Shown here piece by piece: positions 48,576 to 58,076 of a stretch of DNA of 64,000 nt. The translations under genes and the position numbers were made by a program. Origin of the DNA: Thalassobaculum sp. OXR-137 (GTDB taxonomy: Bacteria; Pseudomonadota; Alphaproteobacteria; Thalassobaculales; Thalassobaculaceae). The DNA is taken from contig NZ_CP139715.1 of assembly GCF_034377285.1 (NCBI RefSeq), positions 558,001 through 622,000 on the forward strand. Direction: 5' to 3'. Positions within the stretch are counted from its first letter, which is position 1, and each line of letters opens with the position of its first letter. Below the pieces are notes generated by a model, which worked only from the letters and a program-made list of their open reading frames with translations, was not told where the DNA came from and did not search any database.

Positions 48576-49462
48576 GCGGTCTGCGATCCCTCTGCGCCGC
48601 CGCCGTCGCCCTGCTGATGACGGTGGCGGCCCTGCCCGCCCTGGCCGACGCGCGGGCCGAACTGATCGGCGCCCTGAACCAGGATCGGCTGAGCCGGGGC
48701 CTGCCGGCGCTGGTGGAGGCGCCCGCCCTGATGCAGGCGGCCGAGGCCCATGTGGGCGACATGGTCCAGCGCGGCTATGTCGATGTGCGGGCTCCCGACG
48801 GCACGGATGCCGGCATCTGGCTGCAGCGCGCTGGGGTGGAGACACCCGTCTTCAGCGCCGTCGCCGTCAGCAACCTGCCGGAGCACTGGAGCCTGGCCAA
48901 GGCAGTCCTGCGCACCCAGTCCATGGCCGACGTGCTGGCGGCACCGGGCAGGGTGCAGATCGGTGTCGGCTTCCACGAGGACATGTTCCGCCTGGCCAAT
49001 GGCGGGCTGACGGCGGAGGCCTGGTCGATCATCGTCGCCCAGGACACCCCCGCCCCGGTGCCGGATGCCGAGGCCGAACTGCTGCGCCAGATCAATGCCG
49101 CGCGCGCCCGCAAGGGGATCGGCCCGGTGCGGATCAACGACAAGCTCATGCGCGCCGCCGAGATGCAGGCCGAGGACATGGCCGCAAACAGCTATATCGG
49201 CCATGGCAGCCCCGGCGGCCCGTCCCTGATCGACCGGGTCAAGGCGGTGGGCTACGACTTCGACTGGGCGGCGGAGAACACGGCGGCCGGCCAGGGCTCG
49301 GCACAGTTGGCGGTGGAGGCCTGGGACTCCAGCCCCGGCCACGCCAAGACCCTCTACGGCATCGAATTCGACGAGATCGGCATCGCCTACCGCTACGGCC
49401 CGATCAAGAAGGGCGCGCTGGTCCTGCCCCATCTCTGGGTCGCGGTTTTCGGCAAGCGGTGA
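48572..49462 (+). CDS. secreted protein with two CAP (SCP/PR-1) domains
   Basis: About 296 residues if started at CTG 48572, whose bases overlap the PRISE stop in a CTGA arrangement. This start gives a full signal peptide, LRSLCAAAVALLMTVAALPALADA; the first in-frame ATG (48617) would leave a shortened signal without a basic end. Domain 1 (about 28-160) is a degenerate CAP unit. Domain 2 (about 168-296) is canonical with AENTAAGQGSA, SSPGHAKTLY and LWVAVFGKR. Function in bacteria is not known; it is exported. Confidence 0.82.
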   Translation: MSGLRSLCAAAVALLMTVAALPALADARAELIGALNQDRLSRGLPALVEAPALMQAAEAHVGDMVQRGYVDVRAPDGTDAGIWLQRAGVETPVFSAVAVSNLPEHWSLAKAVLRTQSMADVLAAPGRVQIGVGFHEDMFRLANGGLTAEAWSIIVAQDTPAPVPDAEAELLRQINAARARKGIGPVRINDKLMRAAEMQAEDMAANSYIGHGSPGGPSLIDRVKAVGYDFDWAAENTAAGQGSAQLAVEAWDSSPGHAKTLYGIEFDEIGIAYRYGPIKKGALVLPHLWVAVFGKR

Positions 49463-49519
49463 CGGCGTGACAGGCGGGCGGCAGGGTCGTAGCCTTGGCG
49501 TTCCATTCTGGAGGTTCCC

Positions 49520-49933
49520 ATGACCGATAGCCCCCTCGCCCTCGCCGGTCTCGACCATGTGGTGCTGCGCGCCCGCGACATCGACGCGATGCTCTCCTTC
49601 TACCGCGACGTGCTCGGCCTGAAGGTGGCCAAGCACAACGAACCGCTGGGACTGTGGCATCTGGATGCCGGCGGCTCGATGATCGACCTGGTGGACGTGA
49701 ACGGCACCCTGGGCCAGGCCGGCGGCCCGGCCCCGGACGGCGCGCCGAACGTCGATCACGTGGCGATCAAGCTGGCGACCTTCGACGAGGCGGCGATCCG
49801 CGATTATCTGGTCTCCAAGGGCGTGGCGCCGGAGGAGACCAAGGTGCGGTTCGGCGCGCGCGGCGACGGCCCGTCGATCTACATGAAAGACCCCGACGGC
49901 AACGGGGTGGAGCTGACCGGCGTGTCGGCATGA
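49520..49933 (+). CDS. VOC-family (glyoxalase/dioxygenase fold) protein
   Basis: A 137-residue protein with two beta-alpha-beta-beta-beta units. LDHVVLRARDIDAMLSFYRDVLGLKV gives the first metal His, VDHVAIKLATFDEAAI the second, and IYMKDPDGNGVELTG the Glu. It could be a lyase, isomerase or dioxygenase. It is 12 bp upstream of an enolase-superfamily gene, and both probably belong to one degradation operon. Confidence 0.88.
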   Translation: MTDSPLALAGLDHVVLRARDIDAMLSFYRDVLGLKVAKHNEPLGLWHLDAGGSMIDLVDVNGTLGQAGGPAPDGAPNVDHVAIKLATFDEAAIRDYLVSKGVAPEETKVRFGARGDGPSIYMKDPDGNGVELTGVSA

Positions 49934-49945
49934 GGGAGGAACACC

Positions 49946-51142
49946 GTGAAGGTCACCGGCATCGAGACCATCCGCCTGGATGAATTCCCGAACCTGCTCT
50001 GGGTTCATGTCGAAACCGACGAAGGCCTGAAGGGGCTGGGCGAAACCTTCTACGGCGCCCAGTCGGCCGAGGCCCATGTCCACGCCATCATCGCCCCCTA
50101 CCTGCTGGGCCAGGACCCGCTGCAGATCGAGCGGCATCACGCCAACCTGATCGGCTATGTCGGCTTCACCGGCGCCGGCGCCGAGCAGCGCGGCCGCTCC
50201 GCCGTCGACATCGCGCTGTGGGATCTCTGGGGCAAGGCGTCGGGCCAGCCGATCCACCAGCTTCTCGGCGGCGCCAGCCGCGACGACATCCGCGTCTACA
50301 ACACCTGCGCCGGCTATCAGTACGTCCGCCAGAAGCCGGTCCAGGGCACGCAGAATTTCGGCCTCGGCGGCGCCGAGGGGCCCTATGAGGATCTGGATGC
50401 CTTCCTGAACAACGCCGACGAGCTCGCCCAGTCGCTTCTGGAGATGGGCATCGACGCCATGAAGATCTGGCCGTTCGACTACGCCGCCGAGGCGAGCCAG
50501 GGCCAGTACATCTCGGCCTCCGACCTGAAGAAGGGGCTGGAGCCGTTCGAGAAGATCCGGGCCGCCGTCGGCGACCGCATGGACATCATGTGCGAGCTGC
50601 ACTCCATGTGGAACCGGCCGAGCGCGGTGAAGATCGCCCGCGCCCTGGAGGAGATCGGTCCGCTCTGGGTCGAGGATCCGGTGTTCATGGACCACCTGGG
50701 CAGCCTTGGCGAGGTCGCCCGCTCCACCACCTCGCCGATCGCCGTCGGCGAGACCCGGGGCGGGAAGGCCGACTTCCGCTATCTGGTGGAGCTCGACGCC
50801 CTGAGCGTCATCATCGCCGACCTGACCTGGTGCGGCGGGCTGACCGAGGGGCGCAAGATCTCCACACTCTGCGATGCCTGGCACGTGCCGGTGGCGTTCC
50901 ACGACTGCACCGGCCCGGTGGCGCTGACCGCCTCCACACATCTGGCGCTGCACACCCGGAACTGCTTCATTCAGGAGATGGTGCGGGCCTTCTATTACGG
51001 CTGGTACGGCGAGCTGGTCACCCAGTTGCCGCCGGTGGAGAAGGGCCGGATCCGCGCACCGGACGGGCCCGGGCTCGGCCTGGAGCTGATCCCGGACATC
51101 GCCAAGCGGCCGGACGCGCAGGTCCGCCGCAGCACCCTCTGA
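49946..51142 (+). CDS. mandelate racemase/muconate lactonizing enzyme-type enolase superfamily protein
   Basis: A 398-residue enolase-superfamily enzyme, likely an acid-sugar dehydratase or racemase. The N-terminal lid reads VTGIETIRLDEFPNLLWVHVETDEGLKGLGE. Barrel residues include Lys in DAMKIWPFD, metal ligands in IMCELHSMW, WVEDPVFMD and AVGETRGG, and His in VAFHDCTGPV. Start is GTG 49946 with GAGGGAGG upstream. The substrate is probably a carboxylate such as an aldonic or aldaric acid. It is convergent with the kinase gene (13 bp). Confidence 0.88.
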   Translation: MKVTGIETIRLDEFPNLLWVHVETDEGLKGLGETFYGAQSAEAHVHAIIAPYLLGQDPLQIERHHANLIGYVGFTGAGAEQRGRSAVDIALWDLWGKASGQPIHQLLGGASRDDIRVYNTCAGYQYVRQKPVQGTQNFGLGGAEGPYEDLDAFLNNADELAQSLLEMGIDAMKIWPFDYAAEASQGQYISASDLKKGLEPFEKIRAAVGDRMDIMCELHSMWNRPSAVKIARALEEIGPLWVEDPVFMDHLGSLGEVARSTTSPIAVGETRGGKADFRYLVELDALSVIIADLTWCGGLTEGRKISTLCDAWHVPVAFHDCTGPVALTASTHLALHTRNCFIQEMVRAFYYGWYGELVTQLPPVEKGRIRAPDGPGLGLELIPDIAKRPDAQVRRSTL

Positions 51143-51155
51143 AACGGAGCCGGCC

Positions 51156-52811
51156 TCAGTCCGAGACCGGAGACCGTCCGGCGGCCACGGACGGCTCGGC
51201 CCGCAGTTCAAGGGTACGTTCCGCCGGGAAAGTCACGGTCACCGTCGTGCCGTCGCCGACCACGCTGTCCAAGGCGATCGCGCCGCGATGGGCTTCGATG
51301 AGATTGCGGGTGATGTAGAGCCCCAGCCCGGTGCCGTCATGGCGCCGGGAATGGGCGTTTTCCAACTGCTCGAACGGCCGGAACACGACCTCGTGTCGAT
51401 CGGCAGGGATGCCGATGCCGGTGTCCGAGACGACAATCCGCACCTGCCCCACCTCGTCCAGCGTCGCCCGCAGGTGCACCTTGCCTCCGGCGGTGGTGAA
51501 CTTGATGGCATTGGACACAAGATTGACGATGATCTGCTTCACGGCTCGGCGGTCGGCATGCAGCCCCAGGCTGGGCTCGCCGGCATCGGTGGTGAGGTCC
51601 ACATCCTTGTCGTCGGCGCGGACCCGCAGCATCCGGGCGCATTCTCCCATGAGCTCGCTGACGCTGAAGGCGGTCTCTTCCAGCTCGAGCCGTCCGGCCT
51701 CTATGCGCGAGACGTCGAGCAGATCGTTGATCAGCGCCAACAGATGCGTGCCGGATTCGTTGATGTGCTCGGCGTAACGCATGTAGGTGTCCATGGCGTC
51801 GCCCAGCACCCGGTTCCGGATGACGTCGGAGAAGCCGATGATGGCGTTCAGCGGCGTGCGCAGCTCGTGGCTCATCACCGCCAGGAACTCCATCTTCGCG
51901 CGGTTGGCGATCTCCGCCTCGGCCACGGCTCGGCGCATGGCGGACTCGCGCTCCTTGGCCTCGCTGATGTCCAGCACGGTCTGCAGCAGCCAGCCGTCGG
52001 ACGTCCGCAACTCGCTGACCTTGAGCCAGCGTTCGCCCCGCATCATCTCATGACTGCTGGGGGCACGTTTGCGCATCTCCAGGCGGTCGGCGATCCACTG
52101 CTCCTCCCGGCCGACGGCATCGGGGATCACACCGCTGTTCACCGACGCCTGCAGGTAGTCCTGGAAATAGACGCCCTCGCGCAGGGTGCTCTCGGCACCG
52201 GTTGCCAGGGTGATATAGGCGCTGTTGTAGAGCCGGAGCCGGTCGTCGCGATCCCAGAACGAAATCCCCTCGGAGCGGGCCTCGATCGCGCTGAGGAACC
52301 GGCGCTGGGTCTCCGAGGCTTCCCGCTCCGCCTCGACCAGAAAGGTGACGTCGCGCCCGACGCCGCGATAGCCCATGAACCGGCCTCCGGCGTCGAAGAC
52401 CGGATCGCCGTCGATCTCCACATAGCGGATCTGATCGTTGGGCAGTTTGAAACGCATGCGCAGGTTGCGGATCGGCGCATGCAGGGCCTGTTGCTGCTCG
52501 TGCACGACGAAGGCGAGGTTATCCAGGGACTCTGGCGCGACCTCGCGTCGGGTCTTGCCCAGGCAGAACGCGGCCGAGAGGCCGAGGATGTCGACCACCG
52601 TGTCGGAGACATAGGTGAACCGGAACTGGTCGTCCTGCTCCCACGTCCAGTCGGAGGACACCGCGATGAAGGACTGCAACCGGTCGACTTCCGCGGCGGA
52701 GGTCCGTTGGGCGGCGGCGAGCGACCTCACACGGCTCCAGAGCCAGGCTGATACGGCAATTGCCCCAACCGCCACGGCCGTGGCGATCCAGAAATCAACT
52801 CCGAAGGTCAA
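51156..52811 (-). CDS. membrane-anchored PAS histidine kinase
   Basis: A 551-residue kinase from a TTG start at 52811, preceded by GGAGG seven bases upstream; the open frame extends to 53006 but has no other good site. One hydrophobic helix (about 7-25) is followed by two PAS modules (about 47-165 and 175-285; FRFTYVSDTVVDILGLSAAF is the first). MSHELRTPLN gives His315; the ATPase domain has IVNLVSNAIKF, SDTGIGIP and GTGLGLYITRNL. No response regulator is adjacent; a chemoreceptor is divergent from it. Confidence 0.85.
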   Translation of the reverse strand: MTFGVDFWIATAVAVGAIAVSAWLWSRVRSLAAAQRTSAAEVDRLQSFIAVSSDWTWEQDDQFRFTYVSDTVVDILGLSAAFCLGKTRREVAPESLDNLAFVVHEQQQALHAPIRNLRMRFKLPNDQIRYVEIDGDPVFDAGGRFMGYRGVGRDVTFLVEAEREASETQRRFLSAIEARSEGISFWDRDDRLRLYNSAYITLATGAESTLREGVYFQDYLQASVNSGVIPDAVGREEQWIADRLEMRKRAPSSHEMMRGERWLKVSELRTSDGWLLQTVLDISEAKERESAMRRAVAEAEIANRAKMEFLAVMSHELRTPLNAIIGFSDVIRNRVLGDAMDTYMRYAEHINESGTHLLALINDLLDVSRIEAGRLELEETAFSVSELMGECARMLRVRADDKDVDLTTDAGEPSLGLHADRRAVKQIIVNLVSNAIKFTTAGGKVHLRATLDEVGQVRIVVSDTGIGIPADRHEVVFRPFEQLENAHSRRHDGTGLGLYITRNLIEAHRGAIALDSVVGDGTTVTVTFPAERTLELRAEPSVAAGRSPVSD

Positions 52812-53185
52812 CCAGCACCCTCCCCGGCGCGTGCACGGCGGCATATCAACGAACGCGATGGTAACCGCCACGACCCTGTGGGCCAATTGCGTCTTTCGCC
52901 CCCGGCCGGATCGGAGGGACATCCGTCCATGCCGGTCACACGGCCGCCCGGGCGAAGATGTCGCCGACACCCGGCGGCCACTTCCCTCGGAAGTGCTCGA
53001 TATCAAAAGGTTCAGGCTGTTGCGAGCCAGGCATCTGCTCGCGGCAACAGCGAACCGAACGATAGCTTCTGCCTATCGAATCGATCAGAGTTTTTAGCCG
53101 TAAATTATAATCCTTTTAACGGCTCGGCACGTATGTGTTCCGCGTCCTCATTCGAGATCGCTTTCACTTATACAGAGTCACCGAC
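52812..53185. promoter_or_regulatory. divergent intergenic region between kinase and chemoreceptor
   Basis: The 374 bp between the two starts hold no gene I can support. The half near the chemoreceptor is AT-rich. It contains an inverted repeat (53017-53027 with 53037-53050; CTGTTGCGAGC against GCTCGCGGCAACAG, 11 paired bases and a 3-base bulge) and a perfect TATAAT at 53106-53111 without a clear -35. The chemoreceptor promoter is probably here. Confidence 0.5.
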
Positions 53186-54871
53186 ATGCGCATCATACAC
53201 CGGATATTTCTCGGCTACGCTGGCGTTCTCCTGCTGATGCTCGGTCTGGCGGTCGTGGCCGTGGTTCAGGTCAATTCGATCAGCGCCAGTCTCGGCATCA
53301 TCAATGACGTCAACAGCGTGAAACAGCGGTATGCCATCAACTTCCGCGGCAGCGTTCATGACCGTGCGATTTCTATCCGAGACGTCGTCCTTTTCGAGAC
53401 AGATGCCGAGCGCGATGCCGCGATCAAGGAGATCAGGCAGCTTGAGGCATTCTACGCCGAGGCGGCAACCGGCATGCAGGAGATCTTCGCTGCGCGGAAC
53501 AACAGCACTGCGGAAGAGCTAGAAATCCTGGCCGCCATCCAGAAGACCGAGGCCGAAACCCTCCCGCTCATTGAGCAGATCATCGGCTTGCGGCGAGATG
53601 GTGACGTCGTCCAGGCGCATGAGATTCTGATGGATGAGGCGCGACCCCTGTTCATTCGGTGGCTGGCGCAGATCAACCAGTTTATCGATCTGCAGGAAGA
53701 GTTTAACAGAGCCGAAGGTACCGAGGTACGCAACACGGCGGACGGCTTCCAGCTCTTCATGTTCGCAGCCTTCTCTATCGCCCTTTTGCTGGCGCTTGCG
53801 CTGGGTGCCTGGGCTGTGGCCGCATTCCGCCCGCTTCGTGCCTCTACCGACGCCATGCGTCGGCTTGCCGCCGGCGATCTATCCGTCGACATCCCAACGA
53901 CCAAGGATCGCCACGAAGTGGGCGACATCATCCGGAGCCTCGAGACCTTCAAATCGTCGGCCGTCGAGAAAGAGCAAATGGGCGTGCGACAGGCCGAACG
54001 CGATCGCCAGGCGGCCGAGGAGAAGCGCGAAGACATGCGCCGCCTTGCAGAGTCGTTCAAGACCAGCGTCGGAACCGTGATCGAAGGCGTGTCCGCCTCA
54101 GCACTGGAGCTGCAGGAGACGGCGAAGACGATGTCGTCCACAGCAGAACAGGCCAACGCGCTCGCTACATCCGTCGGCACCGCATCGGATGACGCATCGA
54201 CCAACGTCCAGACCGTCGCGTCGGCGACCGAAGAACTCTCAGCCTCGATCGGCGAGATCACCCGTCAGATCAGCGACTCCAATTCGATCTCGCGCCGGGC
54301 CGTTGAGACCGCCGAAGCCACCAACACCAAAGTCGCCGCGCTGGCCGAAGGGGCAACCAAGATCGGCAACATCGTCAGCCTGATCCAGGAGATCGCGGAG
54401 CAGACCAACCTGCTGGCCCTGAACGCCACCATCGAAGCGGCCCGTGCCGGCGATGCGGGAAAGGGATTTGCCGTCGTCGCGTCTGAGGTCAAGAACCTCG
54501 CCAACCAGACCGCCAAGGCCACCGACGAAATCTCCGCTCAAGTCACCGCAATGCAAGGATCTACGACGGACACGGTCGCAGCGATCGAGGAGATCACCTC
54601 CGTCATCCGGCAGATAAACGAGAACGCCGGCGGTATTGCCTCCGCTGTCGAACAGCAAAACGCCTCGACACAGGAAATCGCCCGCAACGTTCAGGAAGCG
54701 TCTGCCGCGACCAACAAAGTAACAACCACGATCAGCGACGTCCGCTCCGGCGCAACGAGCACCGGCCAAGCGGCGAAAGAGGTGCTTACCCGCTCAGAAA
54801 CACTGTCGAACCAATCGCAAGCGCTCCGCGTCGAAGTGGACAAGTTCCTGGCCGAGTTGCAAGCAAGCTGA
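53186..54871 (+). CDS. methyl-accepting chemotaxis protein
   Basis: A 561-residue chemoreceptor. A first transmembrane helix (8-30) and a second (about 190-212) bracket a helical periplasmic sensor of the four-helix-bundle type; HAMP follows (about 213-268). The signalling domain has the highly conserved tip [21 protein letters not shown] followed by [15 protein letters not shown]. It should control the flagellar motor through CheA/CheW, which are not in the window. The start is [13 protein letters not shown] just before helix 1. Codons are less GC-rich than in neighbouring genes, which may indicate later acquisition. Confidence 0.93.
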   Translation: MRIIHRIFLGYAGVLLLMLGLAVVAVVQVNSISASLGIINDVNSVKQRYAINFRGSVHDRAISIRDVVLFETDAERDAAIKEIRQLEAFYAEAATGMQEIFAARNNSTAEELEILAAIQKTEAETLPLIEQIIGLRRDGDVVQAHEILMDEARPLFIRWLAQINQFIDLQEEFNRAEGTEVRNTADGFQLFMFAAFSIALLLALALGAWAVAAFRPLRASTDAMRRLAAGDLSVDIPTTKDRHEVGDIIRSLETFKSSAVEKEQMGVRQAERDRQAAEEKREDMRRLAESFKTSVGTVIEGVSASALELQETAKTMSSTAEQANALATSVGTASDDASTNVQTVASATEELSASIGEITRQISDSNSISRRAVETAEATNTKVAALAEGATKIGNIVSLIQEIAEQTNLLALNATIEAARAGDAGKGFAVVASEVKNLANQTAKATDEISAQVTAMQGSTTDTVAAIEEITSVIRQINENAGGIASAVEQQNASTQEIARNVQEASAATNKVTTTISDVRSGATSTGQAAKEVLTRSETLSNQSQALRVEVDKFLAELQAS

Positions 54872-54877
54872 TCTGCT

Positions 54878-54915
54878 GGTGCGTCCGGAAGGCCGAAGCC
54901 CCGTCCGGACGCACC
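54878..54915 (+). terminator. terminator-like hairpin after chemoreceptor
   Basis: A 12 bp perfect stem, GGTGCGTCCGGA with TCCGGACGCACC (54878-54889 and 54904-54915), begins 7 bp after the chemoreceptor stop and is followed by a pyrimidine stretch TTCTCCTCC. The T content is low for an intrinsic terminator, but the stem is strong. Confidence 0.7.
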
Positions 54916-55056
54916 TTCTCCTCCGAGCCTGAACGAGAACGCACGTTCGGAAGATATTTCAATAGTGTTTGAAAAATCGTCAGATGCTTCCGGGCCTGTT
55001 GGACAAAGCGAGAACCGTGGTCTAATCGCCGCTCCCGTCCGAACCCGGAGCGTCCC

Positions 55057-56067
55057 ATGCCGGACTACGCCTATTTCGATCTCGGCCCGACCGTCCTGCA
55101 GCACGGGGCGACCGTCCCCAACCTGCGGCTGGCCTACAAGACCTACGGCACCCTGGCGCCGGACCGCTCGAACCTGGTGCTGTATCCGACGTCCTACGGC
55201 GCCCAGCACTACGACACCCAGTGGCTGATCGGCCCGGGGCGGGTTCTGGATCCGACGGACTGGTTCATCGTCATCCCCAACATGTTCACCAACGGGCTGT
55301 CGACCAGCCCGAGCACCCTGCCCGAGCCGTTCGGCCATGGCCGCTTCCCGGTCTTCACCCATTGGGACAACGTCCACGCCCAGAAGCGGCTGGTGCAGGA
55401 GGCGTTCGGGGCCGAGACGGTCGCTCTGATCTATGGCTGGTCGATGGGCGGCCAGCAGGCGCTGCATTGGGGCAGCCTGTTCCCGGACATGGTGGAGCGG
55501 ATCTGCGCCGTGTGCACGAGCGCCAGGACCTCGCCGCACAACAAGGTGTTCCTGGAAGGGGTCCGGGCTACGCTGACCGCCGATCCGGCCTGGGCCGGAA
55601 CCCATTTCCGCGACCGCCCGGTCACCGGCCTGCGGGCCATGGGCCGGGTCTATGCCGGCTGGGCGATGAGTCAGGCCTTCTATCGCGAGGAGATGTGGCG
55701 CGGCGCCGGGTTCAGTTCTCTGGAGGACTGGTTGGTGCGAAGCTGGGAGGGCAACTTCCTGCGGCGCAGCGGCGACGACCTGCTGGCCAGCCTCGACACC
55801 TGGTACCGCTCCGACATCTCCGACAACGAGATCCACAAGGGCGATCTCGCCAAGGCGCTCGGCGCGATCACGGCGAAGAGCATCATCATGCCGTCGACCA
55901 CCGACCTGTATTTCACCGCGCTGGACAGCGAGCGCGAGACGGCGCAGATGCCGAACGCCGAGTTCCGCCCCATTGTCTCCGACTGGGGCCACCGGGCCGG
56001 CAACCCCAACCTCAACCCGGCGGACAAGGCGGTGCTGCGTCAGGCGGTGGCGGACCTGCTCGGCTGA
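55057..56067 (+). CDS. alpha/beta hydrolase, MetX (homoserine O-acetyltransferase)-like
   Basis: A 336-residue alpha/beta hydrolase related to homoserine O-acyltransferases. LVLYPTSYGAQHYDTQWLIGPGRVLDPTDWFIVIPNMFTNG is the N-terminal MetX-like block; the nucleophile is in GWSMGGQQALHWG (Ser about 130), the acid in STTDLYFT and the His in SDWGHRAGNP. It is somewhat shorter than genuine MetX and no methionine gene is adjacent, so it may be a hydrolase with a different acyl substrate. It is separated from the chemoreceptor by a terminator. Confidence 0.8.
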   Translation: MPDYAYFDLGPTVLQHGATVPNLRLAYKTYGTLAPDRSNLVLYPTSYGAQHYDTQWLIGPGRVLDPTDWFIVIPNMFTNGLSTSPSTLPEPFGHGRFPVFTHWDNVHAQKRLVQEAFGAETVALIYGWSMGGQQALHWGSLFPDMVERICAVCTSARTSPHNKVFLEGVRATLTADPAWAGTHFRDRPVTGLRAMGRVYAGWAMSQAFYREEMWRGAGFSSLEDWLVRSWEGNFLRRSGDDLLASLDTWYRSDISDNEIHKGDLAKALGAITAKSIIMPSTTDLYFTALDSERETAQMPNAEFRPIVSDWGHRAGNPNLNPADKAVLRQAVADLLG

Positions 56068-56076
56068 GAAAACGTC

Positions 56077-56330
56077 ACCGTCATCCCGGCTCGTCCCCGG
56101 GCCCGACCCGGGGCGAGGCCGGGACCGAGCCGCTGCGTGGTCGGTAGCTTGATCCTGATGTGCATCAGGATGACGGCAGGGTGGATGGATGACGGTGGGG
56201 TGGGTAGACGACAGAGGGCCGATTCAAAAAATCGTCCGTCGTCCTGATGCAAATCAGAACCATGCCTCAGCCGCCCCCTCGGTCCCGGGCAGCCCCCGGA
56301 TCAGGTCCGGGGTCTCCCGGGATGACGAGC
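56077..56330. repeat. compound palindromic region
   Basis: The 277 bp between the MetX-like and truA stops are filled with inverted repeats: the ends GTCATCCCGG (near 56080) and CCGGGATGAC (near 56318) pair, CCCCGGGCCCGACCCGGGG lies inside the left part, ATCCTGATG and CATCAGGAT (56151-56170) form a small hairpin, and CCCCCGGATCAGGTCCGGGG lies in the right part. The GTCATCCC ends are shared with 37436-37515 and 60019-60048. Confidence 0.7.
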
Positions 56331-56344
56331 TTGAAGGACAAGGC

Positions 56345-57100
56345 TCAGGCGTCGTCCGGATACCCCACTCCCGTCAGATACAGCCCGTCCGCCGGCGCGG
56401 TGGGGCCGGCGGCGGCGCGGTCGCGGGCGGCCAGGGCGTCCGACACCCGGTCCGCCGTCCACTTGCCCTCGCCGACCAGCTTCAGCGTGCCGACCATGTT
56501 GCGCACCTGGTGGTGCAGGAAGGAGCGCGAGCGGGCGATGGCGACGATCCGCTCGGGGCCCGCGCGGTAGATGTCGAGCTGGTCGAGCGTCTTCTCCGCC
56601 GAGGCGGACTGGCACTGGGTGGCGCGGAAGCTGGTGAAATCGTGATGGCCGACCAGCCGCTGGGCCGCCGCGTGCATGGCCTCCACATCCAGCGGCACCG
56701 CAACGTGCCAGACCTTGCCCTGGTCGATGGCCGCCGGTGCGCGGCGGTTCAGGATCTCGTAGCGATAGCGCCGCTCGTTGGCCGAGAAGCGGGCATGGAA
56801 ATCGTCGGCCGCCGCCTCGGCCGCCACCACGGCGATGGGCTCGGGCCGGATCAGGGCGTTGATCGCCTTCATCACCGTGCGGGCGTCGAACTTGTGGCTG
56901 GCCAGTTCGATATGGGCGACCTGGCCGGTGGCGTGCACGCCCTTGTCGGTGCGCCCCGCACCGGCGACTTCCACCCGCTCCTGGGAGAAGCCGAAGACCG
57001 CGTCCTCCAGGCATTCCTGCACGGTGGGCCCGTCGGCCTGGCGCTGCCAGCCGATATAGGGCCGGCCGTCATATTCGATCGTCAGCTTGAAGCGCGGCAC
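56345..57100 (-). CDS. truA: tRNA pseudouridine(38-40) synthase
   Basis: A 251-residue pseudouridine synthase for positions 38-40 of tRNA. The catalytic Asp is in GAGRTDKGVHATGQ (about 49-62), with YDGRPYIGWQRQADGPTVQE at the N-terminus and FLHHQVRNMVGTL near the C-terminus. It is the last gene of def - fmt - truA, 4 bp after fmt. Confidence 0.96.
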   Translation of the reverse strand: MPRFKLTIEYDGRPYIGWQRQADGPTVQECLEDAVFGFSQERVEVAGAGRTDKGVHATGQVAHIELASHKFDARTVMKAINALIRPEPIAVVAAEAAADDFHARFSANERRYRYEILNRRAPAAIDQGKVWHVAVPLDVEAMHAAAQRLVGHHDFTSFRATQCQSASAEKTLDQLDIYRAGPERIVAIARSRSFLHHQVRNMVGTLKLVGEGKWTADRVSDALAARDRAAAGPTAPADGLYLTGVGYPDDA

Positions 57101-57104
57101 CGCG

Positions 57105-58055
57105 TCACCCGGCCAGGACGGTGCCGGGGGGGATCTGGAAGCCGCGCAGGAACGCCTCGACCTCCATCGGCCCCTTGCCCGGCCGCTGCACCCGGGTCGG
57201 CCGGAACGCCCCGTCGGCGCAGGAGATCGTCAGCTCCGGGTCCAGCACCGTTCCGGGCAGGTTGGAGACCGGCCCGATATCGAAGGCCTCGGCCGACAGC
57301 ACCTTGATGCGGGTGCCCCCGTGCTCGAAGAAGGCGCCGGGCCAGGGATCGAAGGCGCGGACCAGCCGCTCCAGCTCCACCGCCGGCCGGTGGAAGTCCA
57401 GCCGGCCCTCGTCGCGCTCCAGCTTCTTGGCGTAGGTCACGCCCTCCTCCGGCTGCGGCGTGCCGGTGAGCGCGCCCTGGGCCAGGGCGGCGACCGCCGG
57501 CACGATCAGATCGGCGCCGAGCAGGCTGAGGTCGTCGTGCAGGCTCTGCCCCGTCGTCTGCGCCGTGATCGGCACCGACCGGCTGAGCAGCATGTCGCCG
57601 GTGTCCAGGCCCACATCCATCTGCATGATGGTGACGCCGGTCTCGGCATCGCCGGCCAGGATCGCGCGCTGGATCGGGGCGGCGCCGCGCCAGCGCGGCA
57701 GCAGGGAGGCGTGGACGTTGATGCAGCCGAGCCGGGGCGCGTCCAGGATCTCCTTGGGCAGGATCAGCCCGTAGGCGGCGACCACGGCGAGGTCGAGATC
57801 GAGCGCCGCGAACTCCGCCTGCTCCTGCGGGCCGCGCAGGCTGCGCGGCGTGCGCACCGGGATGCCGAGCTCGATGGCGGCCTCGTCCACCGGGGTCAGC
57901 CGCTCCTTCTGCCCGCGGCCGGCCGGGCGCGGCGGCTGGGCATAGACGCAGACCACCTCGTGGCCGGCGTCCACCAGGGCGCGCAGGCTGGGAACCGCGA
58001 AATCGGGGCTGCCCATGAAGGCTATCCGGAGGGGAGCGGTGTCCGTGGCTGTCAT
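57105..58055 (-). CDS. fmt: methionyl-tRNA formyltransferase
   Basis: A 316-residue enzyme that formylates initiator Met-t[21 protein letters not shown] is at the N-terminus; the catalytic [23 protein letters not shown] region holds Asn and His, and [13 protein letters not shown] the Asp. A C-terminal OB-like domain (about 210-316) binds tRNA. It follows def by 21 bp, the usual arrangement. Confidence 0.97.
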   Translation of the reverse strand: MTATDTAPLRIAFMGSPDFAVPSLRALVDAGHEVVCVYAQPPRPAGRGQKERLTPVDEAAIELGIPVRTPRSLRGPQEQAEFAALDLDLAVVAAYGLILPKEILDAPRLGCINVHASLLPRWRGAAPIQRAILAGDAETGVTIMQMDVGLDTGDMLLSRSVPITAQTTGQSLHDDLSLLGADLIVPAVAALAQGALTGTPQPEEGVTYAKKLERDEGRLDFHRPAVELERLVRAFDPWPGAFFEHGGTRIKVLSAEAFDIGPVSNLPGTVLDPELTISCADGAFRPTRVQRPGKGPMEVEAFLRGFQIPPGTVLAG

Positions 58056-58076
58056 GACAAGCGCGCCATGGCCGGC

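Noticed and set aside
55057-56067. Naming the MetX-like gene metX
   Set aside because: It is shorter than true homoserine acyltransferases, lacks a metW or other methionine partner nearby, and the family contains hydrolases of other function.
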